Origin: CAIVAT01 sp964455285
GTDB taxonomy: Bacteria; Bacteroidota; Bacteroidia; Bacteroidales; FEN-979
Assembly: GCA_964455285.1 (NCBI GenBank)
Contig: CAYVVG010000008.1
Span: 14,269-78,268 of the forward strand
DNA length: 64,000 nucleotides
Reading direction: 5' to 3'
Positions 35,593 to 44,858 of this stretch are shown here, piece by piece. Position 1 is the stretch's first letter; every line of letters begins with the position of its first letter. The notes beneath the pieces were generated by a model. That model saw nothing but the letters and a program-made list of their open reading frames with translations, was not told the origin of the DNA and did no database searches. Made by a program: the position numbers and the translations under genes.

Positions 35593-36507
35593 ATGAAGAA
35601 GGTTCGGTTATTTTTGGTGCTCCTTCCGGTGCTGGCATTCTTCGCGGAACTCCGTGCACAGGAGTTGAACTGCATGATCAGTCTGAACACCCAGAAACTC
35701 GAAGGGACCGACAAAAGGTTGTTTCAGACCCTGCAGAGTGCCATGTATGAGTTCGTCAACGGCCGGAAATGGACCACATACACGTTCAAACAGGAAGAAC
35801 GCATCGAATGTACCATGCTCATTACGATCAATGAACGGTTGAGCGCCGACGAGTTCCGCGGCACCATGAACGTGGTGGTCAGGCGGCCGGTGCTGAATTC
35901 GGCATACAATTCGATACTCCTCAACACCGTCGATAAGAACATCAACTTCCGCTATGTCGAATACCAGCCTCTCGATTTTGCCGAAAATACCTTTACTTCG
36001 AACATCACCTCGCTGCTTGCCTTTTATTCTTATTCGATCCTGGGATTTTATTTCGACTCGTTCTCTCCCAACGGTGGATCGCCCTACTTTGAGAAAGCCC
36101 AGGAGGTGGTTAACGCCGCCCAGCGAACCTCCGACCAGGGATGGAAAGCGCATGAAAGCGAGAAGAACCGCTACTGGATCGTGAATAATTACATGAATCC
36201 CGCCAATGCCGAATTACGCGATTTTGCCTACCGGTATCATCGCCTGGGGCTCGACCAGATGTACGACAATGTGGACAAGGGGAGGACATCGGTCACCGAA
36301 TCCATCGAACTTCTGCAGAAACTCTATAATTCCAAGCCGAACCTTTACGCTCTTCAGCTGATCTTCGATGCCAAACGGGATGAATTTGTGAATGTGTATG
36401 CCGACCAGCGGGTCCCCCCGATGGAGAAATCGAATGTCGTGAATATCCTGAAAGAGATTGACCCGGCCAACGGGAACAAATACCAGGCAATCCTCGAATC
36501 GAAATAG
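35593..36507 (+). CDS. DUF4835 family secreted protein
   Basis: 304 aa with signal peptide LFLVLLPVLAFFAELRAQ and mature start QELNCMISLNTQKLEGTDK. NGRKWTTYTFKQEERIECTM and the ENTFTSNITSLLAFYSYSILGFYFDSF region match DUF4835, a Bacteroidota family of unknown function that is expected in the periplasm or at the outer membrane. ATG 35593 directly follows the coaBC stop; an in-frame ATG at 35515 lies inside coaBC. Its place between coaBC and recN appears conserved in the phylum. Confidence 0.85.
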   Translation: MKKVRLFLVLLPVLAFFAELRAQELNCMISLNTQKLEGTDKRLFQTLQSAMYEFVNGRKWTTYTFKQEERIECTMLITINERLSADEFRGTMNVVVRRPVLNSAYNSILLNTVDKNINFRYVEYQPLDFAENTFTSNITSLLAFYSYSILGFYFDSFSPNGGSPYFEKAQEVVNAAQRTSDQGWKAHESEKNRYWIVNNYMNPANAELRDFAYRYHRLGLDQMYDNVDKGRTSVTESIELLQKLYNSKPNLYALQLIFDAKRDEFVNVYADQRVPPMEKSNVVNILKEIDPANGNKYQAILESK

Positions 36508-36537
36508 CCTGCTGAGAAAGAAACCAACGGGCACCCG

Positions 36538-38193
36538 ATGCTGCAGAAACTGGCCGTAAAGAATTACCTCCTGATACAAAACCTGGAGATCGGCTTCTCC
36601 GGGGGATTTTCCGTGATAACCGGAGAAACCGGGGCAGGAAAGTCGATCCTGCTGGGGGCACTCGCCCTGGTTCTGGGTCAGCGCGCCGATGCCAGTGTCC
36701 TGCTGGATCCCTCCCGCAAGTGTATCATTGAGGGCCATTTTCGGATCGACGGTTACCAGCTTGAGGAGTTTTTCCGCGATCACGAACTGGAGTACGAGGA
36801 TACCCTGATCCTGCGAAGGGAATTGCAGGAGAACGGAAAGTCGAGGGCCTTCGTCAACGACACACCGGTCCCACTTTCAGCCGTAAAGGAACTGGGTGAC
36901 CGCCTGGTGAACATTCACTCCCAGCATTCCGTCGTCACGTTGAACGATTCGAATTTCCAGATGGCGGTCATGGACAGCTATGCAGCCATCGCCCGGGAAA
37001 GCCAGGATTTCAGGACCGGTTTCAACCGTTTCAACACCGCAAGGTCGAGGCTGGCTGCCCTGGAGGATGCCGAAGCGCGCTCGACAGCCGACCTGGACTA
37101 TCACCGGTTCCTGCTCGAGGAACTGGATTCAGCCAGGCTGGTCGCCGGGGAAATTGAAGAACTTGAACAGCAACTCGACGAATTGAATCATGCTGAGGAG
37201 ATCCGCGGGAACCTGGATAGAGCCGGTCAGATCCTTTCCGACGACGAGGAGAGCATTCTCACCCGGTTGGCGGGCGCAGTACATCTGACGGGACAGGCGG
37301 CCCGGTTCAAGCCGGAACTGCAGGCGCTGGCCGACCGGATGAACAGCAGTTATATCGACCTCAAAGACCTGGCAGGGGATCTCCATGCCGCTGCCGGGCA
37401 TGTCTTTACAGACCCGCAAACGGCCGAAATCCTCTCTCAGCGTCTTGACCTTCTCAACCGGCTGCTGAAGAAGCATCGTGTCGCCGGGATTGCGCAATTG
37501 CTGGAGGTGAGGGAGTCCATTGCCGGTAAGCTCGGCAAGGCAGCGACCCTTGAAGAAGAGATCGCAACGCTGAAAGGACAGATAGCCAAGATGGAAAAGG
37601 AGCTCCACTCCCTGGCAGTTGCCCTTTCTAAAAAACGCCTCCGGGCTGTGCCCGGATTCGAGAAGGAGGTGACGGCATTGCTCGCCCGGTTAGGTATCCC
37701 GAAAGCGCGGTTCAAGGTCGATCTGGCTGTGCTCGACAACCTTTCCCGCGACGGCTTGAACCGGGTGAACTTTCTCTTCAGCGCCAACCAGGGCATCGGG
37801 ATGAAGGAACTGGGTTCGGCTGCCTCCGGCGGTGAGCTCTCCCGGCTGATGCTCGCCATCAAGTCGATGATCAGTCAGAAAAATCTGCTCCCAACCATTC
37901 TCTTCGACGAAATCGACAACGGGGTTTCCGGCGAAGTGGCCGCGAAGGTCGGTGCCATCCTGAAACACATGGGCGGCTTCATGCAGGTGGTCGCCATCAC
38001 GCACCTTCCGCAGATTGCCGCCAGGGGCGAACATCATTACAGGGTATTCAAAACGGAGAAGGCGCAAACCACCTCCACCTCCATCCAGGAGATCGACCCA
38101 CAGGAACGCGTGGAGGAAATCGCCAGGATGATGAGCGATGAAACGGTTTCCGAGTCGGCTATAAATATGGCTAAAGAACTGTTGAATAATTGA
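36538..38193 (+). CDS. recN: DNA repair protein RecN
   Basis: 551-aa SMC-like ATPase. Walker A is GETGAGKS near residue 30, followed by two coiled-coil arms (about 160-380). The ABC signature is SAASGGELSRLMLAIK and Walker B is TILFDEIDNGVSGEVA. It acts in double-strand break repair by helping to hold DNA ends together for recombination. Full length for the family. It is the last gene of the bamD-recN run; fabI follows after 41 bp of AT-rich DNA. Confidence 0.95.
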   Translation: MLQKLAVKNYLLIQNLEIGFSGGFSVITGETGAGKSILLGALALVLGQRADASVLLDPSRKCIIEGHFRIDGYQLEEFFRDHELEYEDTLILRRELQENGKSRAFVNDTPVPLSAVKELGDRLVNIHSQHSVVTLNDSNFQMAVMDSYAAIARESQDFRTGFNRFNTARSRLAALEDAEARSTADLDYHRFLLEELDSARLVAGEIEELEQQLDELNHAEEIRGNLDRAGQILSDDEESILTRLAGAVHLTGQAARFKPELQALADRMNSSYIDLKDLAGDLHAAAGHVFTDPQTAEILSQRLDLLNRLLKKHRVAGIAQLLEVRESIAGKLGKAATLEEEIATLKGQIAKMEKELHSLAVALSKKRLRAVPGFEKEVTALLARLGIPKARFKVDLAVLDNLSRDGLNRVNFLFSANQGIGMKELGSAASGGELSRLMLAIKSMISQKNLLPTILFDEIDNGVSGEVAAKVGAILKHMGGFMQVVAITHLPQIAARGEHHYRVFKTEKAQTTSTSIQEIDPQERVEEIARMMSDETVSESAINMAKELLNN

Positions 38194-38234
38194 TTATTTA
38201 TTTAAATTAATGTATTACTTTAAATATAGGTACA

Positions 38235-39071
38235 ATGGCATATAATATCCTGAAAGGAAAAAAAGGCATCATTTTCGGGGCATTGGACAGCAAGTCGATC
38301 GCCTGGAAAATTGCCGCAAGGGCCTACGAGGAGGGCGCGGTATTCACGCTCTCGAATACTCCGGTAGCTCTTCGTTTCGGGGAGATCCACCAGCTTGCCG
38401 GTCAATGCCAGGCCGAGATCATCCCGGCCGATGCCACGCGCGTGGAAGACCTCGAACATGTTTTCCGGCGTTCGATGGAGGTGCTGGGGGGAAAGGTGGA
38501 TTTCGTGCTTCATTCCATCGGTATGTCGTTGAATGTAAGAAAGCAGAAGGAGTATGATGACCTCGACTACGACTATTTCCAGAAGACCATCGATATTTCC
38601 GCCCTCTCGTTCCACAAGATGTTGCAGGTAGCCAAGAAACTCGATGCCATCAACGAGTGGGGGTCGGTGCTGGCACTCTCTTACATTGCCGCGCAACGGA
38701 CGCTGGTCGGGTACAACGATATGGCCGATGCCAAGGCGCTCCTCGAGTCGATCGCCCGCAGCTTCGGTTACATCTACGGCAGGGAGAAGCACATACGGAT
38801 CAACACCATCTCCCAGTCGCCCACCCGGACAACCGCCGGCAGCGGTATCAAGGGGATCGACGGACTGCTCGACTTCACCGAAAGGATGTCACCGCTGGGA
38901 AATGCGACGGCCGACGAATGCGCCGATTTCTCGATCGTCCTCTTCTCCGACCTGTCGCGCAAAGTGACGATGCAGAACATATACCACGACGGTGGATTCT
39001 CCAGCATGGCCATGAGTCTGAAAGCCATGACCCAGTATAACAAGTGCCTCGAGGAGGAGGATAATTTATAG
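38235..39071 (+). CDS. fabI: enoyl-[acyl-carrier-protein] reductase (FabI type)
   Basis: 278-aa SDR enzyme. The N-terminus KGKKGIIFGALDSKSIAWKIA is the FabI nucleotide-binding signature. The active-site pattern is Y-x6-K in GYNDMADAK, and the loop RINTISQSPTRTTAGSGI follows. It reduces enoyl-ACP with NAD(P)H in the last step of each fatty-acid elongation cycle. The upstream gap is AT-rich, with TACTTTAA at 38216 as a weak -7 candidate. Confidence 0.92.
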   Translation: MAYNILKGKKGIIFGALDSKSIAWKIAARAYEEGAVFTLSNTPVALRFGEIHQLAGQCQAEIIPADATRVEDLEHVFRRSMEVLGGKVDFVLHSIGMSLNVRKQKEYDDLDYDYFQKTIDISALSFHKMLQVAKKLDAINEWGSVLALSYIAAQRTLVGYNDMADAKALLESIARSFGYIYGREKHIRINTISQSPTRTTAGSGIKGIDGLLDFTERMSPLGNATADECADFSIVLFSDLSRKVTMQNIYHDGGFSSMAMSLKAMTQYNKCLEEEDNL

Positions 39072-39093
39072 CCATTCTTTTCACCCTTTTCGT

Positions 39094-39101
39094 TAACTTT
39101 G
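39094..39101 (+). promoter_or_regulatory. etfB: -7 box of the etf operon
   Basis: TAACTTTG, an exact match, 41 bp before the etfB ATG. It likely drives the five-gene electron-transfer module up to 44817. Confidence 0.5.
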
Positions 39102-39142
39102 CACCCCAAAATTTCATTCCTACATCCTCAATCATATTGTCA

Positions 39143-39892
39143 ATGAAGATTTTAGTTTGCATCAGCCATGTCCCCGACACCACCACCAAGGTGCGGTTTG
39201 CCGACGATAACAAACGGTTCGATACGGCCGGGGTCCAATGGATCATCAATCCCTGGGATGAACTCTCACTGACACGGGCACTTGAGCTGAAAGACGACCC
39301 CGCTGCCGGTGTTACAAAGGTCACGGTGGCACACGTCGGTCTGATCGACAGCGAGCCCACCATCCGTAAAGCGCTTGCCATCGGTGCCGACGACGGCATC
39401 CGAGTCAATGCGGCCCCCGCCGATGCGTACTTTGTCGCTGCCCAACTGGCGAATGTCCTGCGGCAAGAACCTTACGACCTGGTCCTTTGCGGCATCGAAT
39501 CGAGCGACCACAACGGATCGATGGTAGGGGGGATGCTGGCCGAATTCCTGGGATATCCTTCGGTTTCCTCCGTCTCCGGCATCACGGTGAAGGACGGAGA
39601 GCTGCTCTTTACCCGCGAGATCGACGGGGGTAAAGAGATCGTGACCGTTCCCGGACCGGTGGTCGCCATCGTACAGAAAGGGATCGCCAAAGAGCCGAGA
39701 ATCGCAGCCATGAGAGGGATCATGATGGCCCGTACAAAGCCCCTGGCGGTGAAAGAACCGGCGGCTGCCGAATCCCTGACCGAAGTGGTGGTCTTCGAAA
39801 TGCCGAAGCCGCGCGCAGCCTGCAAATTCGTCGATCCGGAGAACCCGAAACAACTGATCGACCTCCTCCAGAACGAAGCAAAAATCATCTAA
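39143..39892 (+). CDS. etfB: electron transfer flavoprotein subunit beta
   Basis: 249 aa. It begins MKILVCISHVPDTTTKVRF and has INPWDELSLTRALELKD, GIESSDHNGSMVGGMLAEFLGYPSVS and the C-terminal arm that wraps the alpha subunit. Beta ETF binds AMP in the mitochondrial type, or a second FAD in bifurcating types; the sequence does not tell these apart with certainty. Start ATG 39143 was chosen over a TTG two codons earlier. It precedes etfA by 23 bp. Confidence 0.95.
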   Translation: MKILVCISHVPDTTTKVRFADDNKRFDTAGVQWIINPWDELSLTRALELKDDPAAGVTKVTVAHVGLIDSEPTIRKALAIGADDGIRVNAAPADAYFVAAQLANVLRQEPYDLVLCGIESSDHNGSMVGGMLAEFLGYPSVSSVSGITVKDGELLFTREIDGGKEIVTVPGPVVAIVQKGIAKEPRIAAMRGIMMARTKPLAVKEPAAAESLTEVVVFEMPKPRAACKFVDPENPKQLIDLLQNEAKII

Positions 39893-39915
39893 ACGACCCT
39901 AAAACAAAGCGAAAC

Positions 39916-40887
39916 ATGTCTGTTTTAATCTATACGGAGAACTGGGACGGAAAATTCAAGAAACTGAGTTTTGAATTGGTTTCCTACGGCGCCAGGCTGG
40001 CGGAGATGCTTCACACCGAAGCGGTTGTGCTCTCGATCGGGAACGTGGAACCCGGGGAACTTGAGAACCTGGGAAAATACGGCGCAGCGCGGATCATACA
40101 AGCAGTGAACCCTGGCGTGAACGTGTTCGACACCCGGGCTTTCACCCGGATCATCGCCGGCATTGCCACCCGTGAGCATGCAACGATCGTGCTTCTCTCC
40201 AACAACAACACGGGAAAAGCCCTGGCCCCCCGCCTGTCGGTCGTGTTAAAAGCCGGACTTGGAGCGGGTGTGAGCGGTCTTCCCGTCAGCCTCGATCCTT
40301 TTATCGTTCAAAAGAAGGCCTTTTCGGGCAACGCCTTCAGCCAGGTAGCGATCCGCACCGCGGTGCGCGTGCTCACGCTGGCCCAGAATTCGTTCGAGAT
40401 CACCGACCGCGGGACCCTGGCGGGGGTTACCGGGGAAACCGCGGATTGGGATGCCGGCGCGGTGAGCACCACGGTGAAAGAGGTGCAGAAGCAGAGCGGC
40501 AAGATCCTGCTGACCGATGCCGATATAGTCGTGTCGGGCGGACGGGGTATGAAATCGCCCGATAACTGGGGTCCGCTCATGGAACTTGCCGGCCTGCTGG
40601 GCGCAGCCACCGCCTGTTCACGTCCTGTTTCGGACGAAGGATGGAGGCCTCACGACGAACATACCGGGCAAACCGGCAAAATCATTGCACCCAACCTTTA
40701 TTTCGCCATCGGGATCTCCGGTGCCACGCAGCACCTGGCCGGTGTCAGCTCCTCAAAATTCATCGTTGCCATCAATACCGATAAGGACGCGCCCATATTC
40801 TCGGCCGCCCAGTACGGAATTGTCGGTGATGCCGGTAAAGTGTTGCCGAAACTGGTGGAAGCTGTGAGGGAAATCAAGGGGAAATAG
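39916..40887 (+). CDS. etfA: electron transfer flavoprotein subunit alpha
   Basis: 323 aa. The N-terminal Rossmann-like half is followed by the FAD-binding C-terminal half: VVSGGRGMKSPDNW, YFAIGISGATQHLAGV, and AINTDKDAPIFSAAQYGIVGD. With EtfB it forms the soluble carrier that takes electrons from acyl-CoA dehydrogenase. The downstream membrane Fe-S protein gene begins 6 bp after its stop, in line with a dedicated quinone oxidoreductase. Confidence 0.95.
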   Translation: MSVLIYTENWDGKFKKLSFELVSYGARLAEMLHTEAVVLSIGNVEPGELENLGKYGAARIIQAVNPGVNVFDTRAFTRIIAGIATREHATIVLLSNNNTGKALAPRLSVVLKAGLGAGVSGLPVSLDPFIVQKKAFSGNAFSQVAIRTAVRVLTLAQNSFEITDRGTLAGVTGETADWDAGAVSTTVKEVQKQSGKILLTDADIVVSGGRGMKSPDNWGPLMELAGLLGAATACSRPVSDEGWRPHDEHTGQTGKIIAPNLYFAIGISGATQHLAGVSSSKFIVAINTDKDAPIFSAAQYGIVGDAGKVLPKLVEAVREIKGK

Positions 40888-40893
40888 TGCGCT

Positions 40894-42225
40894 ATGATCC
40901 GACAACTGGTTTTCGCACTCGCTCTGCTGGTAACCCTCGGGTTCTTCACCTTCACCTCGCTCCGGATATACCGTTTCTTCCGCCTTACCCGTCCCGCTTT
41001 TCCAGTTCAGGACCTGGGTAAACGGTTCCTGGTCATGCTCCGGGTGGCCATCGGGCAAAGCCGGATCTTCCGCCGCCCTTTTACAGGCTTTTTCCATGCG
41101 CTGGTTTTCTGGGGATTCTGCGTCATTGCCTTCGGAAGTATCGAGATGGTGATCGACGGACTCTCCGGAACCGATCGTTCACTGCAGATATTGGGACCTC
41201 TCTATTCCCTGATCACCGCTTCGGGCGACCTCTTTGCCATCCTGGTCGGGGTCTCGATCCTGGTGTTCCTGGCCCGGCGCCTGTTCCTGCATGTCAGCCG
41301 GTTCGAGGGTGTCGAGATGAAAGCGATCTCGCATACCGATGCAAAAATAGCCCTTACGCTGATCCTTCTGCTGATGATCTCCTTGCTGGGAATGAACATG
41401 GGCTACATGGCCCTGCACCGGACCACGGGAGAGGAACCGGCAGGCATCTACCCGGTCAGTTCGCTGCTCGGAGGACTCCTTGCAGGATGGGACCCGGGAA
41501 CCCTGCGCATCTTTTCCGAGACCTGCTGGTGGACCCATATCCTGTTGATCTTCCTCTTCGCCAACATTCTTCCCTATTCCAAGCATTTCCACGTGTTTAT
41601 GTCGGTTCCCAACGTCTTCCTTTCCCGGTTGGATCCGTTGGGAAAACTTGCCAACATGGATGCGATCACCCGGGAAGTGAAGATGATGCTTGACCCTGCG
41701 GCCGCGGCAGATCTTCCTGCCGGAGCTCCGGTGGAGCGATTCGGGGTGAAAGATGCCGAAGATATTTCATGGAAGAACTATCTCGATGCACTGGCATGCA
41801 CCGAATGCGGCCGTTGCACCTCGGTATGCCCGGCTAACCTCACGGGAAAACGCCTCTCGCCGAGAAAAATCATGATGGATGTCAGGGCCCGGATGAAAGA
41901 GAAAGGACCCGGTCTGGTCCGGAAGGGCAAGGATTTTACCGACGGACGGTCCCTGCTGAGGGATTATATCACGGAGGAGGAGCTCTGGGCATGTACGACC
42001 TGCAATGCCTGCGCCAGGGAATGTCCTATCAGCATCAACCATCCTTCGCTGATCGTCGATATGAGGCGTTACCTGGTGATGGAGGAGGCCTCCGCGCCGG
42101 GTGGGATCAAAGGCGTGTTCAATAACATTGAGAATAACGGAGCTCCCTGGCAGTATTCGCCCGAAGACCGGATGCTCTGGGCCCGTAACCTGGAAGTGAA
42201 CGTAAAACAGCCTGTCGGGATATGA
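40894..42225 (+). CDS. membrane Fe-S/cytochrome-b-like subunit of ETF:quinone oxidoreductase (EMO-like, N-terminal part)
   Basis: 443 aa. The N-terminal half is a NarI/DUF224-like membrane domain with about six helices. The C-terminal half has two [4Fe-4S] motifs, CTECGRCTSVCP and CTTCNACARECP (near residues 305 and 370). This equals the first part of the membrane ETF:menaquinone oxidoreductase (EMO) family, which in other bacteria is one chain of about 700 aa ending in CCG domains. Here the CCG part is the next gene, overlapping by ATGA. Role inferred: passing electrons from ETF to menaquinone. Confidence 0.8.
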   Translation: MIRQLVFALALLVTLGFFTFTSLRIYRFFRLTRPAFPVQDLGKRFLVMLRVAIGQSRIFRRPFTGFFHALVFWGFCVIAFGSIEMVIDGLSGTDRSLQILGPLYSLITASGDLFAILVGVSILVFLARRLFLHVSRFEGVEMKAISHTDAKIALTLILLLMISLLGMNMGYMALHRTTGEEPAGIYPVSSLLGGLLAGWDPGTLRIFSETCWWTHILLIFLFANILPYSKHFHVFMSVPNVFLSRLDPLGKLANMDAITREVKMMLDPAAAADLPAGAPVERFGVKDAEDISWKNYLDALACTECGRCTSVCPANLTGKRLSPRKIMMDVRARMKEKGPGLVRKGKDFTDGRSLLRDYITEEELWACTTCNACARECPISINHPSLIVDMRRYLVMEEASAPGGIKGVFNNIENNGAPWQYSPEDRMLWARNLEVNVKQPVGI

Positions 42226-43013
42226 TAAAACCGATTGAAGTGCCGGTAATGGCCGACCTCCACGCCCGCGGCGTGACCCCTGAATATCTGTTCTGGGTGG
42301 GTTGTGCGGGTGCCTACGACGACCGTTATCAGAAAGTCACCCGTGCCTTTGCCAAAATACTCGATCACCTTGGGGTGAGTTATGCCGTTCTGGGGAAGGA
42401 GGAATCCTGCACGGGCGATCCTGCCCGCCGGGCCGGAAATGAGATGCTCTACCAGATGCAGGCGCTCCGCAACATAGAGATCTTCCGTTCCTACAACATC
42501 CGTAAGATCATCACGATCTGTCCGCACTGTTACAATATCTTCAAAAATGAGTATCCCGACCTGGGAGCCGATTTTGAAGTGATCAGCTATCTGCAGTTCC
42601 TTGAATCCCAGGCGACATCCGGAAGATTGACCATCAGTCAGGATCGCCTGAAAAATACCACGGTCACTTACCACGATCCCTGCTACCTCGGTCGAGCCAA
42701 TGATATTTACGAGGAACCGAGGTCATTGCTGAAGAAGCTGGCACCGGATTTTAAGGAGATGGAGCGCAGCCGGAGTTTTGCCCTCTGTTGCGGCGCCGGC
42801 GGCGCCCAGATGTTCAAGGAAGCGGAAAAAGGCGATAAGGAGGTCTTCATCGAGCGAACCGAGGAGGCCCTCAGGACCGGTGCCGGCGTGATTGCCACCG
42901 CCTGCCCGTTCTGCATGACGATGCTGACCGACGGACTGAAGTACAAGAACCGGGAAGGGGAGGTGAGGAACCTCGACATCGCGGAACTGATCGCAGAATC
43001 ATTGAATCTTTAA
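42222..43013 (+). CDS. (Fe-S)-binding CCG-domain protein, partner of the EMO-like subunit
   Basis: 263 aa, soluble. Two cysteine-rich CCG modules: the first has WVGCAGAYD, SCTGDPARR and ICPHCYNIF; the second has HDPCYLGR, LCCGAGGAQ and ACPFCMTML. Such domains bind non-cubane Fe-S clusters in heterodisulfide reductase HdrB and similar enzymes. Added to the preceding protein it totals 706 aa, the size of fused EMO proteins. The ATGA overlap makes equal expression likely. Confidence 0.85.
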   Translation: MIKPIEVPVMADLHARGVTPEYLFWVGCAGAYDDRYQKVTRAFAKILDHLGVSYAVLGKEESCTGDPARRAGNEMLYQMQALRNIEIFRSYNIRKIITICPHCYNIFKNEYPDLGADFEVISYLQFLESQATSGRLTISQDRLKNTTVTYHDPCYLGRANDIYEEPRSLLKKLAPDFKEMERSRSFALCCGAGGAQMFKEAEKGDKEVFIERTEEALRTGAGVIATACPFCMTMLTDGLKYKNREGEVRNLDIAELIAESLNL

Positions 43014-43032
43014 TTGATAAAACCAAACCGAA

Positions 43033-44817
43033 ATGGAGAACAGAAAAGTGCTGAAGAGCGGCGAATTCCTCGTCGACGGGATCAACGCGGCTGATGTTTT
43101 CATTCCCGAGCAGTTTGACGAGGAACAGCAGATGATCGCCCAAACGATCCAGGATTTCCTCGAGGCGGAACTCTACCCGAACATCGACCGCATCGATTCC
43201 CCCGATACTGCCCTGATGAAAGAGATCCTGAAGAAAGCCGGCGATCTTGGCCTGATGGGGATCTCGATCCCAGAAGAATACGGAGGCTTCGGCCAGTCAT
43301 TCGTAACCCAGATGCTGGCAGCCGAAAAGATCGGCGCAGGCCATTCGTTCTCTGTTGCCTTTATGGCCCACACGGGGATCGGTACCCTGCCGATCATGTA
43401 CTATGGCAATGAGGACCAGCGCCAGCGGTATGTGACAAGGCTCGCAACGGGTGAGATGCTGGGGGCTTACTGCCTGACCGAGCCCGGGGCCGGAAGCGAT
43501 GCCAATTCAGGGAAGACCACTGCCATTTTGTCCGATGACGGGCAGCACTATATCCTGAACGGGCAGAAAATGTGGATCACCAATGCCGGGTTCGCCGATA
43601 CCCAGGTGGTCTTTGCCAAGATCGACCGAGACCGCGTGCTCAGCGCATTTATTGTCGAGCGCAGCTTCCCAGGTGTGGTTGTAAACCCGGATGAGCATAA
43701 GATGGGCATCAAAGGGTCGTCGACGGCTCAGATCTTTTACAACGATGTGAAGGTGCCTGTGACCAACCTCATCGGGGCCCGCGGCGAAGGATTCAGGATC
43801 GCGCTCAGCATTCTTCACATGGGACGCATCAAGCTGGGCGCCAATGTACTGGGTGCCTGCAAGAAGGCCATCATCGATTCGGTCAGGTATGCCAACGAAC
43901 GGAAACAGTTCAATGTGCTGATCTCGACCTTTGGTGCCATCCGCCATAAGCTGGCGCAACAGGTGATTACCACTTATGCACTCGAATCAGCGATTTACCG
44001 GTTAAGCAAGGATATCGACGACCAGATCGAGGCCAACAAGGCCTCGGGCATGGACAAGGGCAAGGCATCCATTGAAGGCATCAGCCATTATGCAGTGGAG
44101 GCGGCGATCCTGAAAGTGTACGGGTCGGAAGCGCTCGATTTCGTGATCGACGAGGCGGTCCAGATCCATGGCGGTATGGGATATTCGGCCGAAATGGCGG
44201 TGGAGCGCGGCTACCGTGATTCACGCATCAACCGGATCTTCGAAGGAACCAACGAGATCAACCGTCTTCTGGTGGTCGACACCGCCATGAAACGCGCGAT
44301 GAAAGGCGATTTCGACCTTTTCGGCAAAGCGGCTGCCCTGGCTTCGGCCGACGGGGCCGTTCACGAGGACATGATGCCGGGCGACGGCTATTTCACGGCC
44401 AAGCATAAGGTCATCCGCAATTTCAAGAACCTGATCCTGTTGCTGATCCACGAAGCCTCCGCCTGTTTCGACAAGAAACTGGTGCAGGAGCAGGAGGTGC
44501 TCAACAACCTGGCCGACATGATCATACAGGTTTATATTGCCGAATCGCTCGCCCTGAGGATCGAAAAAATGGAGAATCTGCGTGGGGAAGATCCGTCGGG
44601 GGTGTACCGGGCGATCCTCGACGTGTTCGTTTACGATGCCGCCGACAACATCCGCAAACCGGCAGTGGATGCATTTAACTCGCTGGGTGTAACCGGCAGG
44701 GAAGGGCAATTCCGTCGCTGGATCGATACGCTGTCTACTGCTCCCGGCATCAATGTGAAAGAGGCCAGGAGAAAGATCGCCGAAAAACTGATCGCCGACA
44801 ATGGCTACAAATGGTAG
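43033..44817 (+). CDS. acyl-CoA dehydrogenase
   Basis: 594 aa. The catalytic core (about 1-410) has YCLTEPGAGSDANS, MWITNAGFADTQV and the catalytic glutamate in IFEGTNEINR. A C-terminal helical extension of about 170 residues resembles the long VLCAD-like type. It oxidises acyl-CoA to enoyl-CoA using FAD and gives electrons to ETF. As the last gene of the etf module, it is the likely electron donor for EtfAB. Chain-length preference cannot be read from sequence. Confidence 0.93.
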   Translation: MENRKVLKSGEFLVDGINAADVFIPEQFDEEQQMIAQTIQDFLEAELYPNIDRIDSPDTALMKEILKKAGDLGLMGISIPEEYGGFGQSFVTQMLAAEKIGAGHSFSVAFMAHTGIGTLPIMYYGNEDQRQRYVTRLATGEMLGAYCLTEPGAGSDANSGKTTAILSDDGQHYILNGQKMWITNAGFADTQVVFAKIDRDRVLSAFIVERSFPGVVVNPDEHKMGIKGSSTAQIFYNDVKVPVTNLIGARGEGFRIALSILHMGRIKLGANVLGACKKAIIDSVRYANERKQFNVLISTFGAIRHKLAQQVITTYALESAIYRLSKDIDDQIEANKASGMDKGKASIEGISHYAVEAAILKVYGSEALDFVIDEAVQIHGGMGYSAEMAVERGYRDSRINRIFEGTNEINRLLVVDTAMKRAMKGDFDLFGKAAALASADGAVHEDMMPGDGYFTAKHKVIRNFKNLILLLIHEASACFDKKLVQEQEVLNNLADMIIQVYIAESLALRIEKMENLRGEDPSGVYRAILDVFVYDAADNIRKPAVDAFNSLGVTGREGQFRRWIDTLSTAPGINVKEARRKIAEKLIADNGYKW

Positions 44818-44841
44818 ACGGCAGCCTGTTTAAGAAGAAAC

Positions 44842-44858
44842 GGGATCCTCAGGATCCC
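44842..44858. terminator. bidirectional terminator between acyl-CoA dehydrogenase gene and clpC
   Basis: GGGATCC and GGATCCC form a perfect 7-bp stem with a three-base loop. T-rich DNA follows on the plus strand and A-rich DNA precedes it, so it can serve both convergent transcripts. The loop is the clpC stop codon itself. Confidence 0.75.
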
